Assembly (NCBI GenBank): GCA_003225315.1
Contig: QHZD01000035.1
Coordinates: forward strand, 32,111 to 96,110
Direction of reading: 5' to 3'
Origin: Acidobacteriota bacterium
GTDB taxonomy: Bacteria > Acidobacteriota > Terriglobia > Acidiferrales > UBA7541
DNA length: 64,000 nucleotides
Every line of letters begins with the position of its first letter. The stretch's first letter is position 1. The notes beneath the pieces are model-generated. The model ran no database searches and was not told the origin of the DNA. It saw nothing but the letters and a program-made list of their open reading frames with translations. Below are positions 8,881 through 16,237 of this stretch, in pieces. The translations under genes and the position numbers were made by a program.

Positions 8881-9737
8881 GTCCCGGCTCCTCTCACGCG
8901 CGGCATCTTGCCGAGGCCGGCCGCTTGGCCAACGAGATACGCTTGAGTGTCGAACAAGTCAGTTACGCCTATTCGGCGAATCCGGCGCAGGCCCCCCTCT
9001 TTACCCTGGAAGCCACCAGCTTTCAGGCGCGGCCCGGGGAAATTGTTGCCATTCTTGGCCCCAACGCCAGCGGAAAATCCACTTTGCTCAAATTGATCGC
9101 CGGTGCACTCGCGCCACTCTCCGGCCGCATTTTGCTCAACGGCTTCGTCACGCACTCGCTCACGCCGCGCACTCGCGCGCAGCGCATCGCCGTCGTCCAG
9201 CAGGAGAGCCGTTTGCTCTTCCCCGCCCGCGCCTGGGAATTCGTCCTTCAGGGCCGCCATGCCCACGGCCGCTCGCTGCGTTTTGAATCCGAAGACGACA
9301 TCATCATCGCCAAAAACGCTCTAGCCCAGGTTGGCGCCGCTGATCTCAGCGATCGCTGGATGGATCAAATCTCCGGCGGCGAAAAGCAGCGGGTCATTCT
9401 CGCCCGAGCTTTGGCTCAGCAGCCGCTGCTTCTGCTGCTTGATGAGCCCACTCTCCATCTCGATATCGCCGCGCAGATCGGTTTGCTCGACGCTCTTCGC
9501 CGCCTCGCCGCGGCAAATCGTTACACCGTTGTCGTCGTGACGCACGAGCTGAATCTCGCCGCCGAGTATGCCGATCAAGTCGTCTTGATGCAGCGCGGAC
9601 GCTGCTTGCGTGTCGGTCCGCCCATAAACATTTACCAGCGCGAATTGCTGGAACAGGTTTTCCAGACACCGCTTACCGTGGAGCTTGGCTCCTCCGGCCG
9701 GCCGCGTGTCACGGTCTTAGCTGGAACTGAAACGTAG
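8877..9737 (+). CDS. btuD: cobalamin ABC transporter ATP-binding protein
   Basis: The 286-aa protein is the ATPase of the B12 importer. Walker A is GPNASGKST, the signature is ISGGEKQRV, Walker B is LLLLLDEPTLHLD, and the switch histidine is in VVTHELN. The first 15-20 residues precede the usual domain start. It overlaps btuC by four bases and is the last gene before a terminator hairpin. Confidence 0.93.
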   Translation: MSPGSSHARHLAEAGRLANEIRLSVEQVSYAYSANPAQAPLFTLEATSFQARPGEIVAILGPNASGKSTLLKLIAGALAPLSGRILLNGFVTHSLTPRTRAQRIAVVQQESRLLFPARAWEFVLQGRHAHGRSLRFESEDDIIIAKNALAQVGAADLSDRWMDQISGGEKQRVILARALAQQPLLLLLDEPTLHLDIAAQIGLLDALRRLAAANRYTVVVVTHELNLAAEYADQVVLMQRGRCLRVGPPINIYQRELLEQVFQTPLTVELGSSGRPRVTVLAGTET

Positions 9738-9740
9738 CGT

Positions 9741-9775
9741 AGGGGCGTCCGCCACTGTGGGCGCCCCTTTCTCGT
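9741..9775 (+). terminator. terminator after btuD
   Basis: AGGGGCG pairs with CGCCCCT across a 14-base loop that can itself fold, followed by TTCTCGTT. The stem is GC-rich and lies 3 bases after the btuD stop codon. The T-run is interrupted, so efficiency is uncertain. Confidence 0.6.
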
Positions 9776-9842
9776 TAACCCCAACCCTGCGGCCTTGTGC
9801 TGCAGACCACAATCACCGCGAACTCCGTGCTCGGGAAGACGG

Positions 9843-9861
9843 GCAACCGCTTAGCGGTTGC
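9843..9861. repeat. perfect 8-bp hairpin between btuD and riboswitch 2
   Basis: GCAACCGC and GCGGTTGC flank a TTA loop. There is no T-run on either side. It may be a second barrier to read-through or a small palindromic repeat. Confidence 0.5.
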
Positions 9862-9874
9862 ACTTGAATTGTTG

Positions 9875-10070
9875 ATTCCAGTTCCTTCGGAATCGTCAGC
9901 CAAGTAGAAAACCGTCGCCGCCGCGCGACTGTAGGGCGGATTCAGTGTATGCGCGGGCCACTGCGGGCCAGTTGCTCCATCGCTGGGCGACACCGCGGGA
10001 AGGCCCCGCAACGGTCCTCATTCGAAAGGGCCGGAGCTACCGCCAAGCCAGGAGACCGGCGAAGTTCGCA
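9875..10070 (+). ncRNA. cobalamin riboswitch 2 (upstream of the BtuB-like receptor)
   Basis: Recognisable pieces in order are a core segment with GCGCGACTGTAGGGCGG (about 9936-9952), the peripheral GGCCACTGCGGG, a GGGAAGGC element, and the classical B12 box GCCAAGCCAGGAGACCGGC (10042-10060). This makes a second, independent cobalamin aptamer for the outer-membrane receptor operon. The 5' limit is estimated. Confidence 0.88.
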
Positions 10071-10073
10071 GCC

Positions 10074-10133
10074 GTGCGATTCATTTTGATCGCACAGGTC
10101 AACCTTCAACTCCCGCGCGAGAGGGAGCGGAGG
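10074..10133 (+). promoter_or_regulatory. candidate translational expression platform of riboswitch 2
   Basis: A hairpin GTGCGAT/ATCGCAC (10074-10095) follows the aptamer. Then CTCCC (10110-10114) can pair either with GGGAG (10123-10127) or with the ribosome-binding site GGAGG (10129-10133) of the receptor gene. There is no T-run, so control is more likely at translation than by termination, in contrast to riboswitch 1. The pairing is inferred by eye. Confidence 0.5.
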
Positions 10134-10138
10134 ATAAA

Positions 10139-12316
10139 ATGAATAAGACTCTTCTTCGAACTGCCTTTCTTCTCTTCGCAGCTTCTGTACTCAGCTTTTC
10201 CTTGCAAGCGCAAAGCAATTCCACGGATGCCCGTCTTTCCGGCCGTGTTACCGACGCTTCCGGCTACACCATCGCGAATGTCAGAATCACGGCGCAACCT
10301 GAAAATGCCACCTCCCCTGCGGCTTCGGCTTCCACTGCCGCGGACGGCGCCTTTTCTCTAATCTTGCCTCCCGGCCGCTATCGAATTCGTTTCGAACGCG
10401 CCGCTTTCGTCCCTCGCGAATTTTCTCTTTCCCTGGCCGCTTCAGACTCTCGTACTCTCGACGTCAAGCTCGAAATCGCGCAAGTCTCCGAAAATGTCGT
10501 CGTCACCGCCAACTCCCAGCCTCTCGAAATCAGCCAGACTCCTGCTCCCGTCGATGTCCTCACGCCCGACGAAATCCGCCAGCGTCAGCTCGTCTCGCTC
10601 GCCGATGCTCTCGGCGCTCTTCCGGGCGCCGCCATCGCTCGCACCGGCCGCGAAGGAGGTCTCACCACCTTTTTCCTCGATGGCGGCAACTCCAATTTCA
10701 CAAAATTCTTCGTTGACGGCACGCTACTCAACGAACCCGGCGGCTTCCTCAATCTTTCCAACCAAACCTTCGACAACATCGACAAGCTCGAAGTCGTCCA
10801 CGGCGCCGAAAGCGCTCTCTACGGCACCGATGCCGTGTCTGGCGTCGTCCAACTCTTCAGCCATCGCGGCGCCACGCGCGTTCCCGAACTCAATCTTTTC
10901 GCCGAAGGCGGCAGCTATTCCTCCGCGCGCGGCGGTGCTCTGGTGGCCGGCCTTCTCGGCGCGTTTGACTACTCCCTTGCAGGCTCCTATCTCCAGACTG
11001 ACGGCCAAGGATCCAACGACGCTTTTCTCAATCGCAGTTTCTCCGGCAACCTCGGCTACAGCTTCAGCGACTCCAATCATTTGCGCCTCACCGCCAGAAG
11101 CAACTCCAGTTTCGCCGGTCTTCCAGGCCCTATCCTTTTCCTCCCGCCCAGTTTCTCTCAATTCGAACGTCTCAAGCTTCTCCTCCTGCATCTCAGCTGG
11201 GATTTCCGCAACGGCCCGCACTGGATCCATCGCTTCAGTGGCCATGAAAACCGTACGCTGGACACCAACGCCAATCCTCCATCCTTCACTTTCGTTGACC
11301 AATTCAATCGCGCCGGTCTTCAAGAGCAATCCACCTATACGTTCCGCACCGGTGCTATCGCTGCTGGCTACGAATACGAAGTCGAGAACGCTTATCCGAG
11401 CCTCATCACCGGATTCCACGCGCGCCGTAACAACCAGGCTGGCTTTCTCGACGCCCGCTGGCAACCGTTAGCGCGCCTCACCCTCAGCGCCGGAGCCCGC
11501 GCCGAGGCCAATACGACCTTCGGCACCCGCGTTGTGCCCCGGGCCGGCGTTGTCTACGCTCTTCACAATGGCCGCGGCTTCTGGGGCGACACGCGCGCCC
11601 GTTTTTCCTACGGTCAGGGCTTCAAGGAGCCCGCTCTTGAGCAATCTTTCGGCAGCGATCCTTGTTTCCCAGGCAATTCCTCCCTTCGCCCCGAGCGCAG
11701 CCAGACCTATGACGCCGGTCTCGACCAGTTTCTCGCCGGTCAGCGCCTTCGACTCTCCGCCACTTATTTCAACAATCGCTTCCGCGACATCGTCAGTTTC
11801 ACTTTCGATCCCACAACGACTACCGCCTGCCAACAAGGCACCGGCACGTATTTCAACACCGATCTGGCACGTGCCCGCGGCGTCAATCTTTCTGGCGAAT
11901 TGCGCCTTCGCCGATGGCTCAGCCTTGATGGCAACTACTCCCATGACGACACGCGCGTCTTGAAATCCCCCAACGCCTTCGATCCCGTTCAGATGCCCGG
12001 CAATCATCTTCTTCGCCGTCCCGTCAACTCGGGAAACCTCATCCTCAATACTTCCTATCGCCAATGGAACTTGAATCTCACCGGCTATTTCTGCGGCATT
12101 CGCACCGATAGCGATTTCCTCGGCTTCGGCCTGACTCATAATCCGGGCTACGCGCGCTTCGATATCGCTACCAGCTATCTCATCGCTCGCGGCATTTCTT
12201 TCACCGGCCGCGTCACCAATCTTTTCGACAAGCAATACCAGGACGCCCTTGGCTTCCCGGCGCTTGGCCGCGATTTCCGTCTCGGCCTCAACTATCGCTT
12301 CACTGGAAGGAACTGA
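10139..12316 (+). CDS. btuB: TonB-dependent outer-membrane receptor for cobalamin (BtuB-like)
   Basis: The 725-aa protein should take B12 across the outer membrane using TonB energy. It has a signal peptide (residues 1-22), a carboxypeptidase-regulatory-like domain (about 28-105, SGRVTDASGYTIANVRI), a TonB plug (about 130-240, ending VVHGAESALYGTDAVSGVV) and a 22-strand barrel that ends with the aromatic RLGLNYRF. The regulatory-like domain before the plug is common in Acidobacteriota and Bacteroidota receptors and absent from enteric BtuB. Substrate is assigned from the cobalamin riboswitch. The ATG follows GGAGG with 5 bases between. Confidence 0.88.
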   Translation: MNKTLLRTAFLLFAASVLSFSLQAQSNSTDARLSGRVTDASGYTIANVRITAQPENATSPAASASTAADGAFSLILPPGRYRIRFERAAFVPREFSLSLAASDSRTLDVKLEIAQVSENVVVTANSQPLEISQTPAPVDVLTPDEIRQRQLVSLADALGALPGAAIARTGREGGLTTFFLDGGNSNFTKFFVDGTLLNEPGGFLNLSNQTFDNIDKLEVVHGAESALYGTDAVSGVVQLFSHRGATRVPELNLFAEGGSYSSARGGALVAGLLGAFDYSLAGSYLQTDGQGSNDAFLNRSFSGNLGYSFSDSNHLRLTARSNSSFAGLPGPILFLPPSFSQFERLKLLLLHLSWDFRNGPHWIHRFSGHENRTLDTNANPPSFTFVDQFNRAGLQEQSTYTFRTGAIAAGYEYEVENAYPSLITGFHARRNNQAGFLDARWQPLARLTLSAGARAEANTTFGTRVVPRAGVVYALHNGRGFWGDTRARFSYGQGFKEPALEQSFGSDPCFPGNSSLRPERSQTYDAGLDQFLAGQRLRLSATYFNNRFRDIVSFTFDPTTTTACQQGTGTYFNTDLARARGVNLSGELRLRRWLSLDGNYSHDDTRVLKSPNAFDPVQMPGNHLLRRPVNSGNLILNTSYRQWNLNLTGYFCGIRTDSDFLGFGLTHNPGYARFDIATSYLIARGISFTGRVTNLFDKQYQDALGFPALGRDFRLGLNYRFTGRN

Positions 12317-12420
12317 TGCCCTTTACAAACCCCATTTTCACCGATCCCATCTTCTCCGTAGAGGCGCAGCATGCTGCGCTCCATCTCGGCAAAACTCATT
12401 GCTTTGGGGGATTCTCTTGA
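12316..12420 (+). CDS. possible 34-aa ORF bridging btuB and the DUF71 gene
   Basis: An ATG overlaps the btuB stop (TGATG) and has GGAAGGAA 3 bases upstream. The ORF reads MPFTNPIFTDP and ends at a TGA that overlaps the TTG start of the next gene (TTGA). The spacing suits translational coupling. However, a palindromic repeat lies inside it, and no domain is recognisable. It may be a real leader-type peptide or the eroded former N-terminal region of its neighbour. Confidence 0.35.
   Translation: MPFTNPIFTDPIFSVEAQHAALHLGKTHCFGGFS
12364..12379. repeat. 16-bp palindrome, copy 1 of a small repeat family
   Basis: GCGCAGCATGCTGCGC is a perfect palindrome. Related copies lie at 42177-42198 and 46242-46258. 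Confidence 0.7.
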
Positions 12421-13133
12421 CAGCACTCGAACCCATTCTCTTCTGCTGGAGCGGCGGCAAAGACAGCGCCATGGCCCTGCACACGCTGCTCCAACAGAAG
12501 ACTTTCCACGTCGTAGCCCTGCTCACCACAGTCACCGAAGGTTACGACCGCATCGCCATGCACGGTGTTCGCCGCGAACTTCTTCAGCGCCAGGCAGAAT
12601 CCATCGGTCTCCCGCTTCACCAAGTCTTCATCCCGCCGCAATGCGTAAATCCCATCTACGAAGCGCGCATGGAGGAAGCCCTGCGCATTCACCTCGTCCA
12701 GGGCGTCCGCACGGTCGCTTTCGGCGATATCTTCCTGGAAGACCTCCGCTCCTACCGCGAAAAAAATCTCGTCCGCGTGGGCATGACCGCGCTCTTCCCC
12801 ATCTGGAAGCGCGATACCCGCGAACTAATCCGCCACTTTCACGAACAGCGTTTCCGCGCCATCGCCGCTTGCATTGACAGCAAAATTCTCGCCCCCAGCT
12901 TTGCCGGCCGCGAACTCGACGAGTCTTTCTTCCGCGACCTTCCGCCCCAAGTCGACCCTTGCGGTGAAAACGGCGAATTCCACACCTTCGTCTTCGATGG
13001 CCCCATCTTTCAATCTCCCATTCCCATTCGAACGGGAGAAGTCGTCAACCGCGATGGCTTTGTCTTTTGCGATCTCTTGCCTCAACTCTGTAGCTCACCC
13101 CGGAATTTATCCCGGCCCGGTCGGGAGGGCTGA
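12417..13133 (+). CDS. DUF71/Dph6-like ATP-pyrophosphatase in the B12 regulon
   Basis: The 238-aa protein is an adenine-nucleotide alpha-hydrolase-fold enzyme with the ATP loop CWSGGKDSAMALH at its N-terminus and the DUF71 signature RIAMHGVRRELL and GENGEFHTFVFDGP. Eukaryotic and archaeal members amidate diphthine; bacteria lack diphthamide, and a bacterial subgroup occurs with B12 transport genes, so a role in cobalamin salvage is likely but undefined. The TTG at 12417 is chosen because GGGGG (12406-12410) stands 6 bases upstream and the family motif starts 9 residues later. The last 14 residues (from CSSP) are encoded by a repeat element and are probably not native. Confidence 0.85.
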   Translation: MTALEPILFCWSGGKDSAMALHTLLQQKTFHVVALLTTVTEGYDRIAMHGVRRELLQRQAESIGLPLHQVFIPPQCVNPIYEARMEEALRIHLVQGVRTVAFGDIFLEDLRSYREKNLVRVGMTALFPIWKRDTRELIRHFHEQRFRAIAACIDSKILAPSFAGRELDESFFRDLPPQVDPCGENGEFHTFVFDGPIFQSPIPIRTGEVVNRDGFVFCDLLPQLCSSPRNLSRPGREG

Positions 13134-13139
13134 GGCTTT
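13089..13139 (+). repeat. repeat with TGTAGCTCAC...CTGAGGCTTT ends, copy 1
   Basis: TGTAGCTCAC (13089-13098) and CTGAGGCTTT (13130-13139) match the ends of the element at 15409-15439 but enclose a different interior (31 against 10 bases). The interior here includes CCCGG inverted repeats. The element covers the stop codon of the DUF71 gene. Confidence 0.55.
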
Positions 13140-13196
13140 ACTCTGTCTTCGTCTTCGTTTTTTTGAAGTATTGCCCCAAATGGAGGAAGCACCAAA

Positions 13197-13745
13197 ATGA
13201 ATACCGAACTCTCTCAAAAAGAAAACCTGCTTTATCGTACCGTGCTCGCGCTCGCACTGATTTTGCTCGCCGCTGCCTTGCGTATCGCTCCGCACCCATG
13301 GAATTTCACCCCTGTCGGCGCCATGGCCCTCTTTTCCGGTGCGCTGCTCAAGGACCGCCGCCTCGCCTTCCTATTCCCGCTCGTTGCGCTCTTTGTGGGT
13401 GACATCTTCATCGGCTTCCACAAATTACTGCCCGTCGTTTACGCCAGCTTCCTCATCAACGTTGCCATCGGCCTCTGGCTTCGCGACCGCCGCACCGTCG
13501 CCCGCATCTCTATCGCCACGGTCCTCGGCGCTATCCAGTTCTTCTTCGTCACCAACTTCTCCGTCTGGTGGCTTCTGAACTCCTATCCAAAAACCGTTTC
13601 CGGCCTCGCCGCCTGCTATCTCGCTGGCATCCCGTTCTTCTGGAACACGCTCGCTGGCGACGCCTTCTACGCCGCGCTGCTCTTCGGCGCCTATGCCCTC
13701 GCCGAGCGTCGTTTTCCGGCTCTGCAACAAGCGTCCCAACCGTAG
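13197..13745 (+). CDS. DUF6580-like integral membrane protein, possible B12-related transporter subunit
   Basis: The 182-aa protein has about five hydrophobic segments and the pattern ALRIAPHPWNFTPVGAMALFSGA near the start, with LVALFVGDIFIGFH after it. It resembles DUF6580 family proteins and, loosely, the S-components of ECF transporters. Its place after the DUF71 gene in the riboswitch 2 unit suggests a role in cobalamin, cobalt or precursor transport; this is inference from context. GGAGGAA lies 9 bases before the ATG. The 63-base gap before it contains repeat sequence but no terminator. Confidence 0.65.
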   Translation: MNTELSQKENLLYRTVLALALILLAAALRIAPHPWNFTPVGAMALFSGALLKDRRLAFLFPLVALFVGDIFIGFHKLLPVVYASFLINVAIGLWLRDRRTVARISIATVLGAIQFFFVTNFSVWWLLNSYPKTVSGLAACYLAGIPFFWNTLAGDAFYAALLFGAYALAERRFPALQQASQP

Positions 13746-13754
13746 GCTTTGGTG

Positions 13755-13776
13755 GCACAGCCACTCTTGGCTGTGC
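13755..13776. repeat. 9-bp perfect hairpin after the DUF6580-like gene
   Basis: GCACAGCCA and TGGCTGTGC enclose CTCT. No T-run follows, so it is either a weak terminator of the B12 operon or a dispersed palindromic element. It starts 10 bases after the stop codon. Confidence 0.5.
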
Positions 13777-13843
13777 TCCGGCGATGCAGAACCTGCGTGG
13801 CGCCCCGATCGATGACGGACGGTCCGTCTCTCCGTGCGCCTGA

Positions 13844-13852
13844 TGCTATAAT
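13844..13852 (+). promoter_or_regulatory. extended -10 promoter of gatB, almost leaderless
   Basis: TGC-TATAAT is a consensus extended -10. Only 12 bases separate it from the gatB ATG, and those bases contain no ribosome-binding site. Transcription would start about 5 bases before the ATG. Confidence 0.7.
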
Positions 13853-13864
13853 CTTTGTTCCTTT

Positions 13865-15349
13865 ATGCCGAAATCCGCTCCAGAGGCCACCTCCATCGCG
13901 CCCGACGTGCTCGCCAAATACGAGCCCGTCATCGGCCTCGAAGTCCACGTGCAGCTCCTCACGCGCACAAAAATCTTCTGCGGCTGCTCCACCCGCTTCG
14001 GCGATCCGCCCAACACCAATGTCTGTTCTGTCTGCCTCGGCCTCCCAGGCACACTTCCCGTGCTCAACAAGCGCGCCGTCAAAATGGCCATGCGCGCCGC
14101 CCTTGCCCTGAACTGCACCGTCCACGACCATTCCCGCTTCGCCCGCAAGAACTATTTCTATCCCGATCTCCCCAAGGGCTACCAAATCTCCCAATACGAA
14201 TTGCCTCTCGCCACCGGTGGCTGGCTCGAAATCGAAGTCGGCGGCGCTAAAAAACGCGTTGGCATCACCCGCCTCCATCTCGAAGAAGACGCTGCCAAAA
14301 ATCTCCACGAAGGTTTCTCGCAATCCGCCACCAAGGCCTACATTGACTACAACCGCTGCGGCACTCCGCTCAGTGAAATCGTCTCAGAGCCGGACATGCG
14401 GACTCCCGAGGAGGCCTACGCCTACCTCACCGCGCTTCGCCAGATTATGCTTTATACCGGTGTCAGCGATTGCAATATGGAAGAAGGCTCGCTCCGCTGC
14501 GACGCCAACGTCAGCGTGCGCCTGCGCGGCTCAAAAGAATTCGGCACCAAGGTCGAGGTAAAAAATCTGAATTCCTTCCGCTTTCTACAAAAGGCTCTCG
14601 AGTTCGAAATCGAGCGCCACATCGGCGTCCTCGAATCCGGCGGGCGCCTTTTCCAGGAAACGCGCCTGTGGAATCAAGCCGAAGGCCACACCGTCTCCAT
14701 GCGTTCGAAGGAAAAGGCCCACGACTACCGCTATTTCCCGGAGCCGGATCTTCTCCCCGTCCACGTCAGCTCGGCCTGGCGTGAAGAAGTCCGCCGCACC
14801 CTCCCCGAGCTCCCCGAAGCCAAGCGCGCCCGCTTCGTCGCCGCCTATAGCATCACGCCCTACGACGCCGAAGTGCTCACTAGCACGCAATCTCTTGCCG
14901 AGTATTTCGAAGCTGTCGTCAAAGTCGGCGCTCCCGGCAAAGCCGCTGCCAACTGGATGCAAACCGAACTTCTCCGCAGCTTGAAAGATTCCGCCAAGGA
15001 AATCACTGCGAGCCCCGTTTCACCTGCCGCTCTCGCCGAACTGGTGAATCTCGTCGAATCCGCCAAAATCACCGGCGCGGTGGCAAAAAAAGTGTTCGCC
15101 GCCATGTTCGAGTCCGGCCGCACTGCCGCCGAAATCGTCGCCGCCGAAGGCCTCGGTGCCCAAGTCAGCGACGCGGCCATCGAGCAAGTCGCCAGGGAAG
15201 TCATCGCCAAAAACCCAGACAACGTGGCCAAATTCAAAGCAGGCAACGAAGGCGTCTTCAAGTTTTTCGTTGGCCAGGTCATGAAAGCCACGCGCGGCCA
15301 GGCCAACCCCCAAGCCGTAAACGACATCCTCCGCAAGCTGCTTTCGTAA
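13865..15349 (+). CDS. gatB: aspartyl/glutamyl-tRNA(Asn/Gln) amidotransferase subunit B
   Basis: The 494-aa protein is subunit B of GatCAB, which converts mischarged Glu-tRNA(Gln) and Asp-tRNA(Asn) to the correct aminoacyl-tRNAs. It begins with the GatB signature YEPVIGLEVHVQL, has the zinc-binding cysteines FCGCSTRF and NVCSVCLG, the catalytic cradle (to about residue 300), and the C-terminal helical and YqeY-like domains (about 340-494). gatA and gatC are not in the window. Translation probably starts on a near-leaderless message. Confidence 0.95.
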   Translation: MPKSAPEATSIAPDVLAKYEPVIGLEVHVQLLTRTKIFCGCSTRFGDPPNTNVCSVCLGLPGTLPVLNKRAVKMAMRAALALNCTVHDHSRFARKNYFYPDLPKGYQISQYELPLATGGWLEIEVGGAKKRVGITRLHLEEDAAKNLHEGFSQSATKAYIDYNRCGTPLSEIVSEPDMRTPEEAYAYLTALRQIMLYTGVSDCNMEEGSLRCDANVSVRLRGSKEFGTKVEVKNLNSFRFLQKALEFEIERHIGVLESGGRLFQETRLWNQAEGHTVSMRSKEKAHDYRYFPEPDLLPVHVSSAWREEVRRTLPELPEAKRARFVAAYSITPYDAEVLTSTQSLAEYFEAVVKVGAPGKAAANWMQTELLRSLKDSAKEITASPVSPAALAELVNLVESAKITGAVAKKVFAAMFESGRTAAEIVAAEGLGAQVSDAAIEQVAREVIAKNPDNVAKFKAGNEGVFKFFVGQVMKATRGQANPQAVNDILRKLLS

Positions 15350-15408
15350 GCAAAATGAAATTTGTCGTTGCTTGTTTTCGTAGAACAAGTTGCATCTCGG
15401 GCTGGCGC

Positions 15409-15439
15409 TGTAGCTCACACCCTTAGGCCTGAGGCTTTT
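15409..15439 (+). repeat. repeat with TGTAGCTCAC...CTGAGGCTTT ends, copy 2
   Basis: The same end motifs as at 13089-13139 enclose only ACCCTTAGGC here. It lies in the 184-base gap between gatB and the peroxiredoxin gene. A hairpin CTTGTT/AACAAG (about 15370-15389) is also in this gap and may terminate gatB transcripts. Confidence 0.5.
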
Positions 15440-15500
15440 GCGAGCGCGACGGCTGACCGTCGCTTTTCGGGTCTTCCCAGCCCATCGCTCGGATTCCTGT

Positions 15501-15526
15501 TATGCTTCCAACAACTGACCCGAGGA
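15501..15526 (+). promoter_or_regulatory. candidate promoter and ribosome-binding site of the peroxiredoxin gene
   Basis: TGT-TATGCT (15498-15506) resembles an extended -10, and GAGGAA (15522-15527) lies 6 bases before the ATG at 15534. No clear -35. Confidence 0.35.
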
Positions 15527-15533
15527 ATGTCCC

Positions 15534-15995
15534 ATGCTCAAAGTAGGCGCCAAAGCCCCCGCCTTCCGCCTGCAATCCGACGAGGGCAAAGAACTTGCCC
15601 TCAACGACTTCGCTGGCCAGCGCGTTCTCCTTTTTTTCTTTCCCAAAGCCAGCACTCCCGGTTGAACCATCGAAGCGTCCGAGTTTCGTGACGCAAAGAG
15701 GAAATTCGACAAGCTCGGCGTGGCCATCCTCGGGATGAGCGCTGATCCCGTCAAGGCTCTTGCTTCCTTCAAGGAAAAGCACCGACTCAATTTCCCTTTG
15801 CTCAGCGACCCAGGGCGCAAAACCATCCAGAAGTTCGGTGTCTGGCAGAGGAAAAAGCTTATGGGCCGTACTTTCATGGGCATTATCCGAAGCTCTTTCC
15901 TCATCGGCAAAACCGGAAAAATCGAGGAACTCTGGCCCCTCGTCAGAGCCAAAGGCCACGCCTCCGAAGTCCTAGGCGTCATCTCCAAAAAATAA
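15534..15995 (+). CDS. selenocysteine-containing peroxiredoxin (Bcp/PrxQ family), read through an in-frame TGA
   Basis: The 153-aa product is a thiol peroxidase of the Bcp family, provided the TGA at 15663-15665 is decoded as selenocysteine (residue 44). Upstream the frame gives MLKVGAKAPAF and RVLLFFFPKASTPG; downstream it continues TIEASEF to the TAA with family motifs LLSDPGRKTIQKFGVW, GRTFMGIIR (R119) and SFLIGKTGKIEELW. In the family the sequence is PKA-x-TPG-C-T, so the TGA stands exactly at the peroxidatic Cys. T41 and R119, which complete the active site, are kept. The usual resolving Cys five residues later is S49, and no Cys occurs anywhere else. A SECIS-like hairpin follows the TGA. 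A pseudogene is the alternative, but one stop at this single codon with all else intact argues against it. Confidence 0.82.
15675..15694 (+). promoter_or_regulatory. bacterial SECIS-like hairpin downstream of the UGA
   Basis: GCGTC pairs with GACGC and CGA with TCG, giving eight pairs with one bulged U (15689) and an apical loop GUU (15683-15685). Seventeen bases separate the UGA from the loop. Bacterial SECIS elements bound by SelB have a short upper stem, a loop starting GU and a bulged U at this sort of distance; in E. coli fdhF the bulged U is on the 5' side, here it is on the 3' side. Folding was done by eye. Confidence 0.65.
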
Positions 15996-16126
15996 GCCCC
16001 GTAGACTTTGCGCTCAAATCCCGTTATGGAGCGAATCCCGCCAGGCTCTCAATGGCCAAAGGCTGAAGCGGAGCCCGGCCTAAGCGCGCGATGGCCTGGG
16101 CGAACTTCACTGCCCCCAACTCTTCC

Positions 16127-16154
16127 TTGACTTTCCTTAACGTTCTGGTATACT
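16127..16154 (+). promoter_or_regulatory. orphan sigma-70 promoter
   Basis: TTGACT (16127-16132) and TATACT (16149-16154) are 16 bases apart. It points into about 340 bases with no gene on its strand, so it may drive a small RNA or be a remnant. Confidence 0.5.
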
Positions 16155-16237
16155 ACTTTGCAGGTAAAACTTCGTAACTTTTCAGGCGCAGTCAGTCGTT
16201 GTCAAGGCAGTAGGGGGGCCCTATCCCTCGCCAAGTC

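Noticed and set aside
11468..12235. A 255-codon minus-strand frame
   Set aside because: Antisense to the btuB barrel region; Ala/Glu/Gly-rich mirror of the Leu/Ser/Arg codons.
12371..12877. A 168-codon plus-strand frame over the DUF71 gene
   Set aside because: Overlaps the DUF71 gene in another frame, is His/Arg/Pro-rich and starts inside the palindrome.
15534..15663. Peroxiredoxin as a pseudogene with a nonsense mutation
   Set aside because: A random stop would rarely fall on the single catalytic codon while the remaining 109 codons, R119 and a SECIS-like stem stay intact. Not fully excluded without selABCD.
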